Positions 33,215 through 41,346 of a stretch of 64,000 nt of DNA are shown here, in pieces. The translations under genes were made by a program, and so were the position numbers. Source of the DNA: Actinoplanes sichuanensis (GTDB lineage: Bacteria > Actinomycetota > Actinomycetes > Mycobacteriales > Micromonosporaceae); the NCBI RefSeq assembly GCF_033097365.1, contig NZ_AP028461.1, positions 10,443,501 to 10,507,500 on the forward strand, read 5' to 3'. The number at the start of each line of letters is the position of its first letter. Position 1 is the first letter of the stretch. The notes under the pieces are model-generated. The model saw nothing but the letters and a program-made list of their open reading frames with translations. It was not told the origin of the DNA and made no database searches.

Positions 33215-33558
33215 TTGATCTCCTCCAACTGGGTCTGCAGGCGGTGCCGGACCGCGGTCAGCTGATCGAGGAAGCCGTCCACCTCGGCCAGCCGGCGACG
33301 CAGCACGGCGGCTGAGTCCGGGCACACGTGGCCGGAGCTGTTTCCAGCCCGCAGGCAGGCGACGAACGGCTTGATGTCGTCCACGCCGTAGCCGTCGGCG
33401 AGCAGGGCCCGGATCTCGTGCACGACGCGGAGTTCGCCGTCGTCGTACTGCCGGTAGCCGTTGGCGTCCCGGCTCGGGTGGATCAGCCCGTGCTCCTCGT
33501 AGTAGCGCAGCGTGCGCGGGCTGGTGCCGGCCCGTTCGGCCAGCTCTCCGATCAGCAT
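33196..33558 (-). CDS. MerR-family regulator, possibly redox or metal sensing
   Basis: The 120-residue protein has an N-terminal MerR winged helix (IGELAERAGTSPRTLRYYEE) and a coiled-coil dimer helix. Cysteines C68, C79 and C116 flank that helix (FVACLR, HVCPDS, IKCQM). The cysteine placement and coupling to a thioredoxin gene suggest a thiol or metal switch like SoxR relatives, but the exact SoxR CxxCxC pattern is absent. It starts at ATG 33558 and overlaps the thioredoxin gene. Confidence 0.85.
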   Translation of the reverse strand: MLIGELAERAGTSPRTLRYYEEHGLIHPSRDANGYRQYDDGELRVVHEIRALLADGYGVDDIKPFVACLRAGNSSGHVCPDSAAVLRRRLAEVDGFLDQLTAVRHRLQTQLEEIKCQMTP

Positions 33559-33642
33559 GGGTTCGACGGTAGGCCCTGACACCGGCGTCAAGGCAAGGCC
33601 GTGACCTGCGGCACGGGCCCAAGATCGTGCGAGGATGGACAC

Positions 33643-34488
33643 ATGGTCGACGGTCCGGTGGCGTTCGTGCTCGGCGGCGGCGGTGTTCTCGGTGCGGTCG
33701 AGGTCGGCATGCTGCGGGCGCTGTTCCGGGCCGGGTTCCGGCCCGACCTGGTGGTCGGCACGTCGATCGGCGCGGTCAACGGCGCCCTGGTCGCGTCCGA
33801 TCCGTCCGAGCCGGTCACCGAGCGCCTGGTCCGGCTCTGGACGTCGCCGGAGGCCGCGGCGGTCTACGGCGACTCGATCGGCCGCCAGATGCGCCGGTTC
33901 GCCGCCCGCACCCACCTGCACTCGCCTCGTCCGCTGCGCCGCCTGCTGGAGGGCGAGCTGGGCGAGGCGGCGACGTTCGCCGATCTGAAGGTGCCGTTCC
34001 ACTGCTGCGCGGCGAGCATCGAGCGGGCCGCCGAGCACTGGTTCGACAGTGGACCGCTCGTCGACGCGGTGCTCGCGTCGTCGGCCGTGCCGGGTCTGCT
34101 GCCGCCGATGGAGATCGGTGGCGAGCACTATGTGGACGGTGGCATCGTGAATTCGATCCCGATCGGCGAGGCGGTACGGATCGGCGCGAAACTGATCTTC
34201 GTGCTCCAGGTCGGGCGGGTGGAACGGCAGCTCAGCGTGCCGAAACGACCGTGGGAGGTGGCGCAGGTGGCGTTCGAGATCGCCCGCCGGCACCGATTCG
34301 CGCGTGAGATGGCGTCCCTGCCGGACGACGTCCGTGTGCACGTGTTGCCGAGCGGTGGTGGTGAGGGACGGGACGATTCGCCGTGGGCGTACCGGGACAT
34401 GGCCGCGGTGGGTCGCCGGATCAGCCGCGCCTACACCGCCTCCCGGCGCTATCTGGCCGCCAACGTGCATCCGCTGCCGGGGCCGTGA
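33643..34488 (+). CDS. patatin-like phospholipase / acyl hydrolase
   Basis: This 281-residue patatin-domain protein has the oxyanion GGGGVLG at residues 11-17, the nucleophile elbow GTSIG with S41, and the catalytic Asp D165 in YVDGG. It lacks a signal peptide and should act on membrane lipids from the cytosol. Its stop overlaps the next gene's start (TGATG), which encodes a PlsC-like acyltransferase, so the pair may remodel phospholipid acyl chains. ATG 33643 is preferred over the longer frame from 33601. Confidence 0.88.
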   Translation: MVDGPVAFVLGGGGVLGAVEVGMLRALFRAGFRPDLVVGTSIGAVNGALVASDPSEPVTERLVRLWTSPEAAAVYGDSIGRQMRRFAARTHLHSPRPLRRLLEGELGEAATFADLKVPFHCCAASIERAAEHWFDSGPLVDAVLASSAVPGLLPPMEIGGEHYVDGGIVNSIPIGEAVRIGAKLIFVLQVGRVERQLSVPKRPWEVAQVAFEIARRHRFAREMASLPDDVRVHVLPSGGGEGRDDSPWAYRDMAAVGRRISRAYTASRRYLAANVHPLPGP

Positions 34489-35528
34489 TGGGGTTGCCTC
34501 CGGTCTGGGTCCGGCGCCTGGTGATCGCGCCGGCCGTGGTGCTGCTGGCGGTCACGCTGCTCACCACCCTGCCGATCTGGCTGATCCTGGCGCTCGCGGT
34601 CTCCCCGCTGGTGCCGGGTCGGCTCCGGGTGCCGCGGCTGGTCTTCCTGGTGATCGTCTACCTGGTGTGGGACGCGGTCGCGCTGGTGTCGCTCGGGCTG
34701 CTCTGGATCGTGTCCGGGTTCGGTCTGTGGATCCGCGGTTCGTGGTTCCAGCGTGCCCACTACGTCGTGACCGGCCGGTTCCTGAGTGTGCTGTTCTGGT
34801 TCGCGCGCTGGTCGTTGCACTTGGAGATCGACGTGGTGGGCACCGATCCGGACACCGCGCAGCCGGGGCGGCCGGAGATCGTGGTGAGTCGGCACGCCGG
34901 CCCCGGTGACTCGTTCACCCTGATCCACGCGCTGGTCAACTGGTTCGCCCGGGAGCCGCGGATCGTGCTGAAGGCCGCTCTGCAGTGGGATCCGGCCGTC
35001 GACGTGCTGCTCAACCGTCTGCCCAACCGGTTCATCTCGCCCGGGCGTACCCGGACGGCGACGCTGGAGGATCAGATCGGTGACCTGGCCACCGGCCTGG
35101 ACGACAACGACGCCTTCGTGATCTTCCCGGAGGGTGGCAATTTCACCCCGCGCCGCAAGATCAGCGCGATCGCCCGGCTCCGGGCCCGTGGCCTGCACGA
35201 CATGGCGGTCCGAGCGGAGAACCTGCGGAATCTGCTGCCACCGAAACCGGGCGGCCTGCTCGCCGCGATCGACGCCGCTCCGGACGCCGGGGTGATCTTC
35301 GTTGCGCACACCGGGCTGGACCGGATGGTGAGCGTCGCCGACGTGTGGCGTGAGCTGCCGATGGACAAGCGGTTGGTGATGCGTTTCTGGAGTGTGCCGC
35401 CGGAGGAGGTGCCCACCGGCGAGCAGGAACGGACCGAGTGGCTTTACGACTGGTGGGCCCGCATCGACGCGTGGATCGATGAGAACCGGCCCGCGCCGCG
35501 TCCGTTGTGGACGGCTCGCGCACGATAG
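34488..35528 (+). CDS. PlsC-like 1-acylglycerol-3-phosphate acyltransferase
   Basis: The 346-residue protein has two or three N-terminal TM helices, then an acyltransferase domain with the HX4D motif as HAGPGD and a VIFPEGGNF substrate motif. The domain is larger than E. coli PlsC. It probably acylates lysophosphatidate or a related lysolipid. Start ATG 34488 overlaps the patatin stop by one base; a GTG three bases upstream is equivalent. Coupling with a deacylating enzyme suggests lipid turnover. Confidence 0.8.
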   Translation: MGLPPVWVRRLVIAPAVVLLAVTLLTTLPIWLILALAVSPLVPGRLRVPRLVFLVIVYLVWDAVALVSLGLLWIVSGFGLWIRGSWFQRAHYVVTGRFLSVLFWFARWSLHLEIDVVGTDPDTAQPGRPEIVVSRHAGPGDSFTLIHALVNWFAREPRIVLKAALQWDPAVDVLLNRLPNRFISPGRTRTATLEDQIGDLATGLDDNDAFVIFPEGGNFTPRRKISAIARLRARGLHDMAVRAENLRNLLPPKPGGLLAAIDAAPDAGVIFVAHTGLDRMVSVADVWRELPMDKRLVMRFWSVPPEEVPTGEQERTEWLYDWWARIDAWIDENRPAPRPLWTARAR

Positions 35529-35548
35529 GGGCCCACCAGGATCAGCCG

Positions 35549-36319
35549 TTACGCCCCGGCGGTCTGGCCCTGGGAGGTGAACGCCTTGAGCATCTCCTCG
35601 GGCATCGGGGTGACCTCGCCCGCGGCCGGGGCCGCCACGTCGACCTTGGTGCCGAAGTCGTAGTACGTCGTGGTGATCTTGCCGGCGCCGGCGCCCATCC
35701 CGCTCATGTCGATGACCATCTCGGTGAGTCGGCCCTCGCTGTCACGCTTGGCGGTGAACGGCACGGCGGTCGCCTTGGCGCCCAGAGCCTTCAGCGACTG
35801 CGGGTCGGCGGTCGGCGACTTGGTCATGTCGAGCGTGCCGCTGAAGTTGTCGCCGTCACGCTTCACGTCGACCGCGGCTGCCGCGAACGCCTCGGCGTTC
35901 GCCATGTTCTCCGGGTTGAGCGAGTTGCCCGCCGGGAGCTTCGACACGTCGAGCGACATCCACTTGTCGCCGGTCGGGCCCATCTTCATGTACATCGTCT
36001 GGCCGACCAGGCGGACCGCGATGTCCAGCGACTCGGTGCCCATGCTCATCTTCATGGTCATGTCGAGCTTCTTGTTCGCCAGGTCGGCCGAGCCGTTGGC
36101 CTCGATGCCACCGGGCATCGCCATCTTCATCTTCATCGTCTCGGTGCCGAGCTTCTTCGACGCGGCGACGAAATCCTCGAGCGGAGTGGCCGCGGCCGTG
36201 GTGGTGGCGACCGGTGCGGCTCCCGTGGAGCCGGAATTCTGGGACCCGGAGCTGCACGCACCGAGCCCGACGATGGCGGCGATCGTCACCGATGCGACGG
36301 CCACGCGTTGGAAACTCAT
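35549..36319 (-). CDS. LppX/LprG-like lipoprotein
   Basis: The 256-residue precursor begins MSFQRVAVASV and has a lipobox LGAC with the lipidated cysteine near residue 22. A Ser/Thr/Ala linker leads to a Met-rich domain of repeating beta strands (KMKMAM, MTMKMSM, MYMKM) like the LppX/LprAFG lipid-carrier fold. Such proteins bind lipids outside the membrane. The start at 36319 follows AGGAG. Its divergent neighbour is the FHA protein gene. Function beyond lipid binding is unknown. Confidence 0.75.
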   Translation of the reverse strand: MSFQRVAVASVTIAAIVGLGACSSGSQNSGSTGAAPVATTTAAATPLEDFVAASKKLGTETMKMKMAMPGGIEANGSADLANKKLDMTMKMSMGTESLDIAVRLVGQTMYMKMGPTGDKWMSLDVSKLPAGNSLNPENMANAEAFAAAAVDVKRDGDNFSGTLDMTKSPTADPQSLKALGAKATAVPFTAKRDSEGRLTEMVIDMSGMGAGAGKITTTYYDFGTKVDVAAPAAGEVTPMPEEMLKAFTSQGQTAGA

Positions 36320-36460
36320 GTGTATCTCCTCGTCAATGTTATGAACGGGGCCCACCATAGCGGGCAGGTGCGACAAATCCCGGGCCGATTTCCTGGGCGA
36401 TCATGAGAGGGGCATGATGGATCGGAGGAGTCCGCACGCGTATCTACAGGGGGAGGGCTC

Positions 36461-37609
36461 GTGAGATTCGAGGTCAGCAAGGTCCTCGACGCCATCGAGG
36501 CGAGGCTCACCACCGACCCGGCCCTCGCCCGGGCTGTGGTGGATCTGGCAGAAGTAGTCCGTTATGCGGATCTCGATGGTGGTCGTCCGGCCAGCCTGGT
36601 CCGCCTCGGATTGTTGGTGGACGCGCTCGGGCGCTATGTCTCCGAGGAGAATGTTCCGGTCTACGTGGTGACACCGCGTGGCCTGCTCTCCGACACCGAT
36701 CTCACGTCCAACGAGCGGATGGTGGTCCGCCGCTGGGCCGACGACGGCAAGGTCGAGGTCGTGCCCCAGGTCGAGGACCGGGTGCTGGAGGTGGCCGAGA
36801 TGCTCGGCCTGCCGGTGCTGACCCGTGACCGGGAAGATCGGTTCCGGGCCACCCGTCCGTGGGTGGCCGAGCCGGGCCGGCTGTTGGCCCTGGTGTCGGC
36901 GCAGGGCGGCCCGACCCTGGTGGCCCGGGTGGGCCGGGGTGAGGCGACACCGCCGGTGCCGCGCTCGCCGCTGGGTGAGCGCCTGCTCGCCCGGGTGTGG
37001 CGCTGCCCGTCGTTGAGCTGCAACAGCTACGGCGACGGCGGTGACTCGGACAGCCCGTTCGCGGACATGCGGACATACACGAGCCCCGTCTCGCAGCCGC
37101 CGCCCACCCTGCGGGCCGGCGCGCCGACCTGTCCCCGGCACGGTGACCGGCTCAAGGATGTCGGCCCGCGCCCGGCGACCGAGGTCTTCTCGGTCCGCAT
37201 CGACGGCGTGATCCGGCAGCGGTTCGTGGTCTCCGAGGACCGGGGCATGGTCGTCGGCCGGGCACCGGAGGGCGGCTCGGGGGTCATGCTCGGCCAGTGG
37301 TTGACCGACGACGCCCGCAAATGGATCAGCCGTGGCCACGTGCAGTTCACCCTGCGCGGTGGTCAGGTGACGGTGACCGACATCAGCATGAACGGGTCCG
37401 GGGTCCGGCCGGGTGGGTCGATGGACGACGACGCGCGGATCACCCTGCGGCGTGACGAGAGCCGGGTGCTGGCCGAGGACGACATCGTCGAGCTCTACCA
37501 CGCCGTGCTGATCGGCCGGTCGAAACTCTGGGCCAGCGGCGGCAACGTCCAGCCCGAGTCGGTGATGGGCGAGGCCCCGACGATGGCGTTCCGCCCGGTC
37601 GGCCGCTGA
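36461..37609 (+). CDS. FHA-domain protein with PIN/NYN-like N-terminal region
   Basis: The 382-residue protein starts at GTG after GGGAGGG. Residues about 1-130 read like a PIN/NYN-type fold, with conserved acidic spots (VVDLAEVV, LPVLTRDRED), although catalytic residues are incomplete. A central segment has CPSLSC and CPRH, a possible zinc ribbon (about 187-228). The C-terminal FHA domain (about 245-365) has GRAPEGGS, SRGHVQF and NGSGV and should bind phosphothreonine. This suggests a target of a Ser/Thr kinase, but no kinase is adjacent. The N-terminal assignment is tentative. Confidence 0.7.
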   Translation: MRFEVSKVLDAIEARLTTDPALARAVVDLAEVVRYADLDGGRPASLVRLGLLVDALGRYVSEENVPVYVVTPRGLLSDTDLTSNERMVVRRWADDGKVEVVPQVEDRVLEVAEMLGLPVLTRDREDRFRATRPWVAEPGRLLALVSAQGGPTLVARVGRGEATPPVPRSPLGERLLARVWRCPSLSCNSYGDGGDSDSPFADMRTYTSPVSQPPPTLRAGAPTCPRHGDRLKDVGPRPATEVFSVRIDGVIRQRFVVSEDRGMVVGRAPEGGSGVMLGQWLTDDARKWISRGHVQFTLRGGQVTVTDISMNGSGVRPGGSMDDDARITLRRDESRVLAEDDIVELYHAVLIGRSKLWASGGNVQPESVMGEAPTMAFRPVGR

Positions 37610-37612
37610 CGT

Positions 37613-37643
37613 CGAGGGGCGCCGCCGCAGGCGGCGCCCCTCG
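37613..37643. terminator. bidirectional terminator between the FHA gene and rocD
   Basis: CGAGGGGCGCCGCC (37613-37626) pairs perfectly with its complement at 37630-37643, a 14-bp stem with a 3-nt loop, four bases from the FHA-gene stop and ten from the rocD stop. Confidence 0.85.
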
Positions 37644-37653
37644 CAACAACCGA

Positions 37654-38868
37654 TCAGCCGCGCAGGACCACAGCGAGCTGGGCCAGCGCGTGGTCCAGGT
37701 CCTCCTCGGTGACCACCAGTGGCGGGGCCAGCCGGATCGTCGAGCCGTGGGTGTCCTTGGCCAGCACCCCGCGCCGGGCGAGCCGCTCACAGGCCTGCCG
37801 GCCGGTCATCAGCGCCGGGTCGATGTCCACGCCGGCCCAGAGGCCCCGTCCGCGGACCGCGATCACGCCCTGGCCGATCAGCGCCTCCAGCCCGGCGTGC
37901 AACCGGGCGCCGAGCCGCGCCGACCGCTCCTGGAACTCACCGGTCTCCAGCAGCTTGACCACCTCGGCCCCGACCGCGCAGGCAAGCGGGTTGCCGCCGA
38001 AGGTGGAGCCGTGCTCGCCCGGCTTCAGCACACCGAGGACCGCCCGGTCGGCCGCCACCGCGGAGACCGGCACGATGCCGCCGCCGAGCGCCTTACCGAG
38101 CACGTACATGTCCGGGACGACGCCCTCGTGCTCGATCGCGAAGGTCTTGCCGGTACGCCCCAGACCCGACTGGATCTCGTCGGCGATCATCAGCACGTTC
38201 TGGTCGGTGCACAGCTCACGGACCCCGGCCAGGAATCCGGCCGGCGGCACCAGCACGCCCGCCTCACCCTGGATCGGTTCCATCAGCACGGCCACCGTGT
38301 TCGGGGTGATCGCCGCCCGGACCGCGTCCAGGTCGCCGTACGGCACCACCACGAACCCGGGCGTGTACGGCCCGAAGTCCGCCCGAGCGTCGGGATCGGT
38401 GGAGAAGCTGACGATGGTCGTGGTGCGCCCGTGGAAGTTGTCCGCCGCGACGATGATCTCGGCCTGCCCGTCGGCCACCCCCTTGACCCGGTAACCCCAC
38501 TTGCGGGCCACCTTGATCGCGGTCTCGACGGCTTCGGCGCCGGTGTTCATCGGCAGCACCATGTCCTTGCCGCACAGCTCGGCGAGCCCGCGGCAGAACG
38601 CGCCGAACTGGTCGTGCACGAACGCCCGGCTGGTCAGGGTGACCCGGTCGAGCTGGGCGTGCGCGGCGGCGATCAGTCCGGGGTGTCGGTGCCCGAAGTT
38701 GAGCGCCGAGTACCCGGCCAGGAAGTCGAGGTAGCGGACCCCGTCGACGTCGGTGACCCAGGCGCCCTCGGCCTCGGTGACGACCACCGGCAGCGGGTGA
38801 TAGTTGTGGGCGGTCCAGCGTTCGGCATCCGCGAGGGCCTCGGGGGTACGGAATTCCACGGTCGTCAC
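37654..38868 (-). CDS. rocD: ornithine aminotransferase
   Basis: This 404-residue class-III PLP aminotransferase has the cofactor aspartate motif IADEIQSGLGRTG, the lysine motif LGKALGGG, and NTGAEAVE at the phosphate-binding site. It converts ornithine to glutamate semialdehyde. GTG 38868 follows GAGGAGG by eight bases. It lies 55 bp downstream of a DDAH-like hydrolase gene on the same strand, so arginine or methylarginine may feed ornithine catabolism through this pair. Confidence 0.88.
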   Translation of the reverse strand: MTTVEFRTPEALADAERWTAHNYHPLPVVVTEAEGAWVTDVDGVRYLDFLAGYSALNFGHRHPGLIAAAHAQLDRVTLTSRAFVHDQFGAFCRGLAELCGKDMVLPMNTGAEAVETAIKVARKWGYRVKGVADGQAEIIVAADNFHGRTTTIVSFSTDPDARADFGPYTPGFVVVPYGDLDAVRAAITPNTVAVLMEPIQGEAGVLVPPAGFLAGVRELCTDQNVLMIADEIQSGLGRTGKTFAIEHEGVVPDMYVLGKALGGGIVPVSAVAADRAVLGVLKPGEHGSTFGGNPLACAVGAEVVKLLETGEFQERSARLGARLHAGLEALIGQGVIAVRGRGLWAGVDIDPALMTGRQACERLARRGVLAKDTHGSTIRLAPPLVVTEEDLDHALAQLAVVLRG

Positions 38869-38923
38869 GAACTGTGCCTCCTCGTCATGCTCTCCCGGCT
38901 CTCGCGTCGCTCGGTGCAGTCGA

Positions 38924-39721
38924 TCATGACCGGACCTCCAGCGTGCAGCACTTGGGACCACCGCCGGCCTTACGCAGCTCGGACAGGTCGACCCCGATGG
39001 TCTGATAGCCGGCCGCGCGCAGCGCCCCGGCCAGGTGGGTGGCCTGCTCGGGCAGCACGACGGTCTCGCCGTCGCTGACCGCGTTCAGGCCGAGCACGGC
39101 GGCATCCTCCGGCGTTGCGATGATCGCATTCGGGAAGAGCTGCCGGAGCACGGATTGTGAACCCGGCGAGAAGGCCTGCGGCAGGTACGCGATGGTGCGC
39201 TCGTCGAGCACGCAGAGCGCGGTGTCCAGGTGGTAGTAGGCCGGGTCGACGAGCTGCAGAGAGATCACCGGGCGCTGGAGGAACTCCTGGGTCTCGGCGT
39301 GCGACGCGTGCGCGGTCCGGAACCCGGTGCCGGCCAGCAGCACGTCTCCGGCGAGCAGGATGTCGCCCTCGCCCTCGTTGGTGTGCTTGGGCTCGCGCAC
39401 CTCGAAGCCGCGCTCCCGGAACCAGGACGCGTACGCCGGGGCCTCGTCGGCCCGCTCGGCGTCGCGGAACTGCACGCCCAGGACGCGGCCGTCGACGACG
39501 GTGCCACCGTTCGCGGCGAACACCATGTCGGGCAGCCCGGGCAGCGGGTCGATCAGCTCGACGGTGTGGCCGAGTCCGAGGAACGCCTGCCGCAGGTTCT
39601 CCCATTGGCTGACCGCCAGCGCGTTGTCGTACGGCGCCGTGGGGTCCATCCACGGGTTGATCCGGTATGTGACGGCGAAGTGGGTGGGCCGGCACATCAG
39701 GTAGCGGCGCTTCAGGCTCAT
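38924..39721 (-). CDS. dimethylargininase / arginine-hydrolase-like protein (DDAH family)
   Basis: The 265-residue amidinotransferase-fold protein has the guanidinium motif EGEGD (E118, D120), catalytic His H164 (YYHLD) and the nucleophile region GGPKCCT (C258/C259). DDAH converts dimethylarginine to citrulline; related enzymes make ornithine from arginine. The rocD gene downstream makes an ornithine-producing role attractive. There is no clear Shine-Dalgarno before ATG 39721. The native substrate (arginine or N-methylarginine) cannot be decided from sequence. Confidence 0.82.
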   Translation of the reverse strand: MSLKRRYLMCRPTHFAVTYRINPWMDPTAPYDNALAVSQWENLRQAFLGLGHTVELIDPLPGLPDMVFAANGGTVVDGRVLGVQFRDAERADEAPAYASWFRERGFEVREPKHTNEGEGDILLAGDVLLAGTGFRTAHASHAETQEFLQRPVISLQLVDPAYYHLDTALCVLDERTIAYLPQAFSPGSQSVLRQLFPNAIIATPEDAAVLGLNAVSDGETVVLPEQATHLAGALRAAGYQTIGVDLSELRKAGGGPKCCTLEVRS

Positions 39722-39827
39722 GGAGAAAAACGGTATGCGGGGGTGACCGACGATCCCCAGGGCGTAACCATGCGTGCACCGGCGGATCGTTGCGTGATCT
39801 CCGAGGTCCGCGGCGATTCATTGCAAA

Positions 39828-39867
39828 GGCCCCGGCGGGACGGCGAACCGCCGCCCTTGCCGGGGCC
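39828..39867 (-). terminator. hairpin in the intergenic region upstream of the DDAH-like gene
   Basis: GGCCCCGGC (39828-39836) pairs with GCCGGGGCC (39859-39867) around a 22-nt loop. It lies 115 bp past the stop of the membrane gene transcribed toward it and ahead of the DDAH-like gene. The rest of 39722-39981 shows no gene. Confidence 0.5.
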
Positions 39868-39981
39868 TCGACGATCTCCGGCGCACCGCCGGAGGGTTTT
39901 CGGGGCGGGTCGGCCTGCGCCGACCCGGTTCCGATGGGTATGTCCGCCGCCACATCATCGGCGGTGAATGTCAGATACCCG

Positions 39982-40545
39982 TCAAATCCGCGTTTCAAAC
40001 TGTGTGTCAAGCCACGTCCGGAACTCGGAGACCGTCTGCGTGTCGGTGCCCAGCCACCACAGCTGCCCGGCCAGCGCGAGCACACCGATCACCACGGCGG
40101 CCAGCGAGAGGACCACGCCGATCAGTGCGCCGGTCTTGCCCGCCACATGGCGCTTGCGGGTCGCGAAGACGCCGGCGAGAGACAGGACCAGCGCCACCGC
40201 GGACACGCCCACGCCGTACCCGAGAAGGGGTCCGGACAGCACGAGAAGCGCACCGGCGACCGAAAGGACCAGGCCGAGGGTCGCGACGAGGCTCGCCCGG
40301 GCCCGCGGAGCGGGCGCGTTGACCGGAACGGCGACCGGCTCGGAGACGGCCTTGGCACGCTGGGTCTCCGAAAGGGGGGCGGGCTGGAACGTCTGCGGAC
40401 GGGCCGGCGGCGGAGTGACCGAGGTGTCCGGGCGGACCGGGGTGAGAGAGGCGGTGGTCGGTTCGTCGCGTCGCGGCACCACGGGAGTCCGCTCGGTGTT
40501 CGCGTCGTCGACGGTCGTCTGGCGGGGGAAGGTAGGGAGCCTCAC
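39982..40545 (-). CDS. membrane protein with disordered N-terminus, unknown function
   Basis: The first 80 residues of this 187-residue protein are Pro/Thr/Arg-rich and disordered, followed by three or four transmembrane segments (about 82-172). A short tail ends in FETRI. GTG 40545 is preceded by AAGGAGGT, a near-perfect Shine-Dalgarno. It resembles DUF4190-type tail proteins but lacks clear motifs. It sits upstream of the DDAH/rocD genes and downstream of clpP on the same strand, separated by terminators. Confidence 0.65.
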   Translation of the reverse strand: MRLPTFPRQTTVDDANTERTPVVPRRDEPTTASLTPVRPDTSVTPPPARPQTFQPAPLSETQRAKAVSEPVAVPVNAPAPRARASLVATLGLVLSVAGALLVLSGPLLGYGVGVSAVALVLSLAGVFATRKRHVAGKTGALIGVVLSLAAVVIGVLALAGQLWWLGTDTQTVSEFRTWLDTQFETRI

Positions 40546-40606
40546 GTCTGAACCTCCTTGTCAGGTTTGACCGAGGTACATACCCCCACTGCCCGGAAAC
40601 GACACG

Positions 40607-40637
40607 AAGGGCACGCCCCCGAGGGGGACGTGCCCTT
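40607..40637 (-). terminator. terminator after clpP
   Basis: AAGGGCACG (40607-40615) pairs with CGTGCCCTT (40629-40637), extended by an inner CCCCC/GGGGG stem. It is 12 bases past the clpP stop. Confidence 0.8.
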
Positions 40638-40648
40638 TCGAGAACGGG

Positions 40649-41254
40649 TCAGACCAGCGAGTTCACCGCGTTCACATCGGTGGCCTTGCTGATCACGTGG
40701 TCGACCAGGCCGTAGTCCTTGGCCTGCTGGGCGGTGAACCAGCGGTCACGGTCGGAGTCACGCTCGATCTCCTCCGGGGTGTGGCCGGAGTGGAAGGCGA
40801 TCCGCTCGTTCATCACCTGCTTGATGTGCAGCATGCTCTCGGCCTGGATGGCGATGTCGGCCGCGGTGCCGCCGATGCCGCCGGAGAGCTGGTGCATCAT
40901 CACCCGGGCGTGCGGCAGCGCGTACCGCTTACCGGGGGTGCCGGCGCAGAGCAGGAACTGGCCCATCGACGCGGCCATGCCCATCGCGATGGTCGCCACG
41001 TCGTTCTTGATGTACTGCATGGTGTCGTACACCGCCATGCCGGCGCTGATCGAACCACCCGGCGAATTGATGTAGAGCGCGATGTCCCGCTCGGAGTCCT
41101 CGGAGGCGAGCAGGAGCATCTGCGCGCAGATCCGGTTGGTCACCTCGTCGTTCACCTCGCTGCCGAGGAAGATGATCCGCTCGCGCAGCAGCCGGTCGAA
41201 CACCTGATCGTCGAAGGACGCGCCGCCGCCCCGCATGGTCGTCTCAATGCTCAT
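40649..41254 (-). CDS. clpP: ATP-dependent Clp protease proteolytic subunit ClpP
   Basis: This 201-residue ClpP has the catalytic triad S96 (GMAASMGQF), H121 (VMMHQ) and D170 (DRDRWF). The handle helix QYIKNDVATIAMG is intact. It forms a tetradecameric chamber that degrades unfolded or tagged proteins together with Clp ATPases, which are not encoded here. Only one clpP is in the window and no tig or clpX; actinobacteria normally have further paralogues elsewhere. It is divergent from a Nei-type DNA glycosylase gene. Confidence 0.93.
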   Translation of the reverse strand: MSIETTMRGGGASFDDQVFDRLLRERIIFLGSEVNDEVTNRICAQMLLLASEDSERDIALYINSPGGSISAGMAVYDTMQYIKNDVATIAMGMAASMGQFLLCAGTPGKRYALPHARVMMHQLSGGIGGTAADIAIQAESMLHIKQVMNERIAFHSGHTPEEIERDSDRDRWFTAQQAKDYGLVDHVISKATDVNAVNSLV

Positions 41255-41346
41255 GGGAACACTTTCTCCCAGCCGGGCCGCGGATCCCAGCGATTCGCCT
41301 CAGGGGCGAATCCGCTCACGGCATAATGCCCGGCTACCTTTGGTGC

